From Symbiodolus clandestinus (GTDB lineage: Bacteria; Pseudomonadota; Gammaproteobacteria; Enterobacterales; G038960095): DNA of 64,000 bases. A program made the translations under genes and the position numbers. How positions within the stretch are numbered: the first letter of the stretch is position 1; each line of letters begins with the position of its first letter. The stretch is taken from the NCBI GenBank assembly GCA_038960095.1, contig CP152425.1:372001-436000 (forward strand), in the 5' to 3' direction. Below, one piece after another: positions 62,785-64,000 of this stretch. The notes beneath the pieces were generated by a model, which made no database searches, had not been told where the DNA came from, and saw nothing but the letters and a program-made list of their open reading frames with translations.

Positions 62785-63193
62785 GCACGGTTCGCACCAC
62801 TCGACACAAGGCACGCCATTCAGCGATGGTTAAACCATCGATCGCTATCCACAGCCTTATTTCCCGCTGCTCGTGAGTCAGTCGTAGCCAGATCCCCCAG
62901 GGGGTTGATAGAGTAGCGAGTAATTGCCAACAGTGCCCTTGCCAAAATACTGTCCGATCACCGCGCAATCGGATGGGGCCTATTGCTGCCAGTAACCGGC
63001 GCCGATTCATTAATCCTTCGTAGCCAACAGCACTTAGCAATAAAGGGGTGATCAACCACGGGATCACTGGCCATATCGTAAAAACCACTATTAATGCCAA
63101 GCTGCCATAGCCAGTTAACCAACATAGATCACTGAAGCGCGAATAACGCAGCTGCGCCTCCCAAAGCGGTTTGGTCTCAACGATTGTCGTCAT
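62750..63193 (-). CDS. ygfX: YgfX (CptA) family membrane protein
   Basis: This is a small inner-membrane protein with two N-terminal transmembrane segments (about 22-60) and a cytoplasmic tail (GPIRLRGDRTVFWQGHCWQL, CRVVRTVLKDQ). It is 147 residues, with E. coli YgfX at 135. YgfX is normally encoded right after sdhE, the flavinylation factor. Here ygfX starts only 76 bp from ygfZ with no sdhE between, so it stands alone. Reported roles in toxin-like inhibition of division or in respiration remain debated. Confidence 0.75.
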   Translation of the reverse strand: MTTIVETKPLWEAQLRYSRFSDLCWLTGYGSLALIVVFTIWPVIPWLITPLLLSAVGYEGLMNRRRLLAAIGPIRLRGDRTVFWQGHCWQLLATLSTPWGIWLRLTHEQREIRLWIAIDGLTIAEWRALCRVVRTVLKDQKTAAEKG

Positions 63194-63269
63194 GGCACGT
63201 TGGAATAGTCGATCTTAATCCGATAGCTATGTAAAATAACAAATTCTTACTCAATACACTGATTAAGCG

Positions 63270-64000
63270 ATGTCGATGAATACCAGCTTCCATTGGCCAT
63301 CCGCCCCTTTATATGTTGCTGAACAACTGCCTCTGAGCCTACTACCGCTCAATGATTGGGCGCTAGTCACTATCAGTGGTGCTGATCGCTATCGTTATCT
63401 GCAAGGACAAGTGACTTGTGATGTTAATACCTTGCAACAGGATAAACGATTATTGGGGGCTCATTGTGATATTAGCGGTAGAATGTGGAGCTGCTTCCAG
63501 CTTTTTGAACTGGGAGAGCAATTAGCACTTCTACAGCGCCGTTCCGTCTGTGAGCAGCAAATGCAGGCTTTACGGCAATATGCGATGTTTTCTCAGGTAA
63601 CCATTACCCATAATGACAATTATCGGTTACTTGGCATTGCTGGCCAAGGGGCGCGACAGGCCCTAACGGCCTTATTCCCGCAGCTACCCACTGCACAAAT
63701 GCCTATCCTGGCGCTTGAACCTGACTGTCTTCTTTATTTTCCCAAACCCACTGAACGTTTTTTAATAATTACTGTTGAACCCAACGAAAAAATTAGCCAA
63801 TCTTTGCTTGACCAAGGCGCACAGCATGGGGCAGCTGATCAATGGTTAGCCTTAGATATTGCCGCTGGGCAACCAATTATTGATGCACCCAATAGTGGCC
63901 ATTTATTACCGCAAGCCGTGCAATTAGACCAACTACAGGGAATTAGTTTTACCAAAGGCTGCTATATTGGGCAAGAAGGGGTAGCGCGCGCGCAATATCG
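63270..64000 (+). CDS. ygfZ: Folate-binding iron-sulphur repair protein YgfZ (partial, right edge)
   Basis: YgfZ is a folate-dependent protein that maintains certain iron-sulphur enzymes. The visible 243 residues start at the ATG at 63270. They include DWALVTISGADRYRYLQGQV and CDVNTLQ, and near the edge the family motif K-G-C-Y-x-G-Q-E as KGCYIGQEGVARAQYR, with the essential Cys kept and Ile at the usually Thr position. The C-terminus lies beyond the window. Confidence 0.92.
   Translation, partial: MSMNTSFHWPSAPLYVAEQLPLSLLPLNDWALVTISGADRYRYLQGQVTCDVNTLQQDKRLLGAHCDISGRMWSCFQLFELGEQLALLQRRSVCEQQMQALRQYAMFSQVTITHNDNYRLLGIAGQGARQALTALFPQLPTAQMPILALEPDCLLYFPKPTERFLIITVEPNEKISQSLLDQGAQHGAADQWLALDIAAGQPIIDAPNSGHLLPQAVQLDQLQGISFTKGCYIGQEGVARAQY

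Noticed and set aside
1..64000. CRISPR array or cas genes
   Set aside because: No regularly spaced direct repeats with unique spacers and no Cas-like proteins were seen. The only strong repeats are the Sel1 coding repeats and the heptad gene.

Overview
The window looks like the chromosome of a host-associated gammaproteobacterium of the Enterobacterales type. Several gene neighbourhoods match Escherichia coli and its relatives: fabA-lonH-matP, alsT(yaaJ)-tal-dnaK-dnaJ, ygiM-cca, ppiB-lpxH, dnaB-alr, relA-pyrG-eno, pdxJ-acpS and nadB/rpoE-rseA-rseB-rseC. Many joints between them are rearranged or shortened. There are frameshifted genes, internally deleted insertion sequences (IS5-, ISAs1- and IS1-like), a truncated group II intron, and missing neighbours (mazG, rlmD, sdhE, most of barA). 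This pattern suits an insect- or host-restricted symbiont in an early to middle stage of genome erosion. The species cannot be named from sequence reading alone.

Region 1 (1-12.6 kb, minus strand) is one long type VI secretion (T6SS) transcription unit: tssA, tssB, tssC, hcp, tssE, tssF, tssG, tssH(clpV) and vgrG. It continues into an unrecognised heptad-repeat protein, a decayed paralogue of that protein, and the start of a DUF2169-type accessory gene that runs off the left edge. The membrane-complex genes (tssJ, tssK, tssL, tssM) and a PAAR gene are not in view. A tRNA-Arg(CCU) stands just upstream of the cluster.

Region 2 (13-20 kb) holds an internally deleted IS5-like element, a scrap of a Sel1-repeat gene, an intact secreted Sel1-repeat protein, and the 5' half of a group II intron. 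The thiamine importer thiB-thiP-thiQ follows, under a clear TPP riboswitch.

Region 3 (20-31 kb) holds a Mu-type HTH regulator with palindromes upstream, an Rrf2-family regulator lacking the usual cysteine ligands, fabA, lonH, an SMR guanidinium exporter and matP. It then has a toxin-antitoxin pair with a frameshifted toxin, and an unusual hldE-oppC-hldE'-oppA arrangement in which a diverged, frameshifted copy of the hldE 3' half lies between two oligopeptide-transporter genes.

Region 4 (31-51.9 kb) is mostly housekeeping: phosphate transport, ygiM-cca (with a damaged Cca HD site), lpxH/ppiB, alsT, tal, dnaKJ with a heat-shock promoter, alr, dnaB, eno, pyrG, and a relA that stops before its C-terminal ACT/RRM domain. 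It contains one AT-rich island gene (36780-37919) encoding an unrecognised two-repeat protein with a mucin-like Ser/Thr/Pro tail.

Region 5 (52-55 kb) is a decay zone: a broken HEXXH metallopeptidase gene, a deleted IS1, a leucine-rich-repeat protein, and a free-standing Hpt phosphotransfer domain left from barA. Region 6 (55-64 kb) carries acpS-pdxJ, glmS, the rpoE envelope-stress operon, nadB, ygfX and the start of ygfZ.

The best candidates for something undescribed are the heptad-repeat module at the end of the T6SS cluster, the two-repeat mucin-tailed protein, and the orphan Hpt domain.
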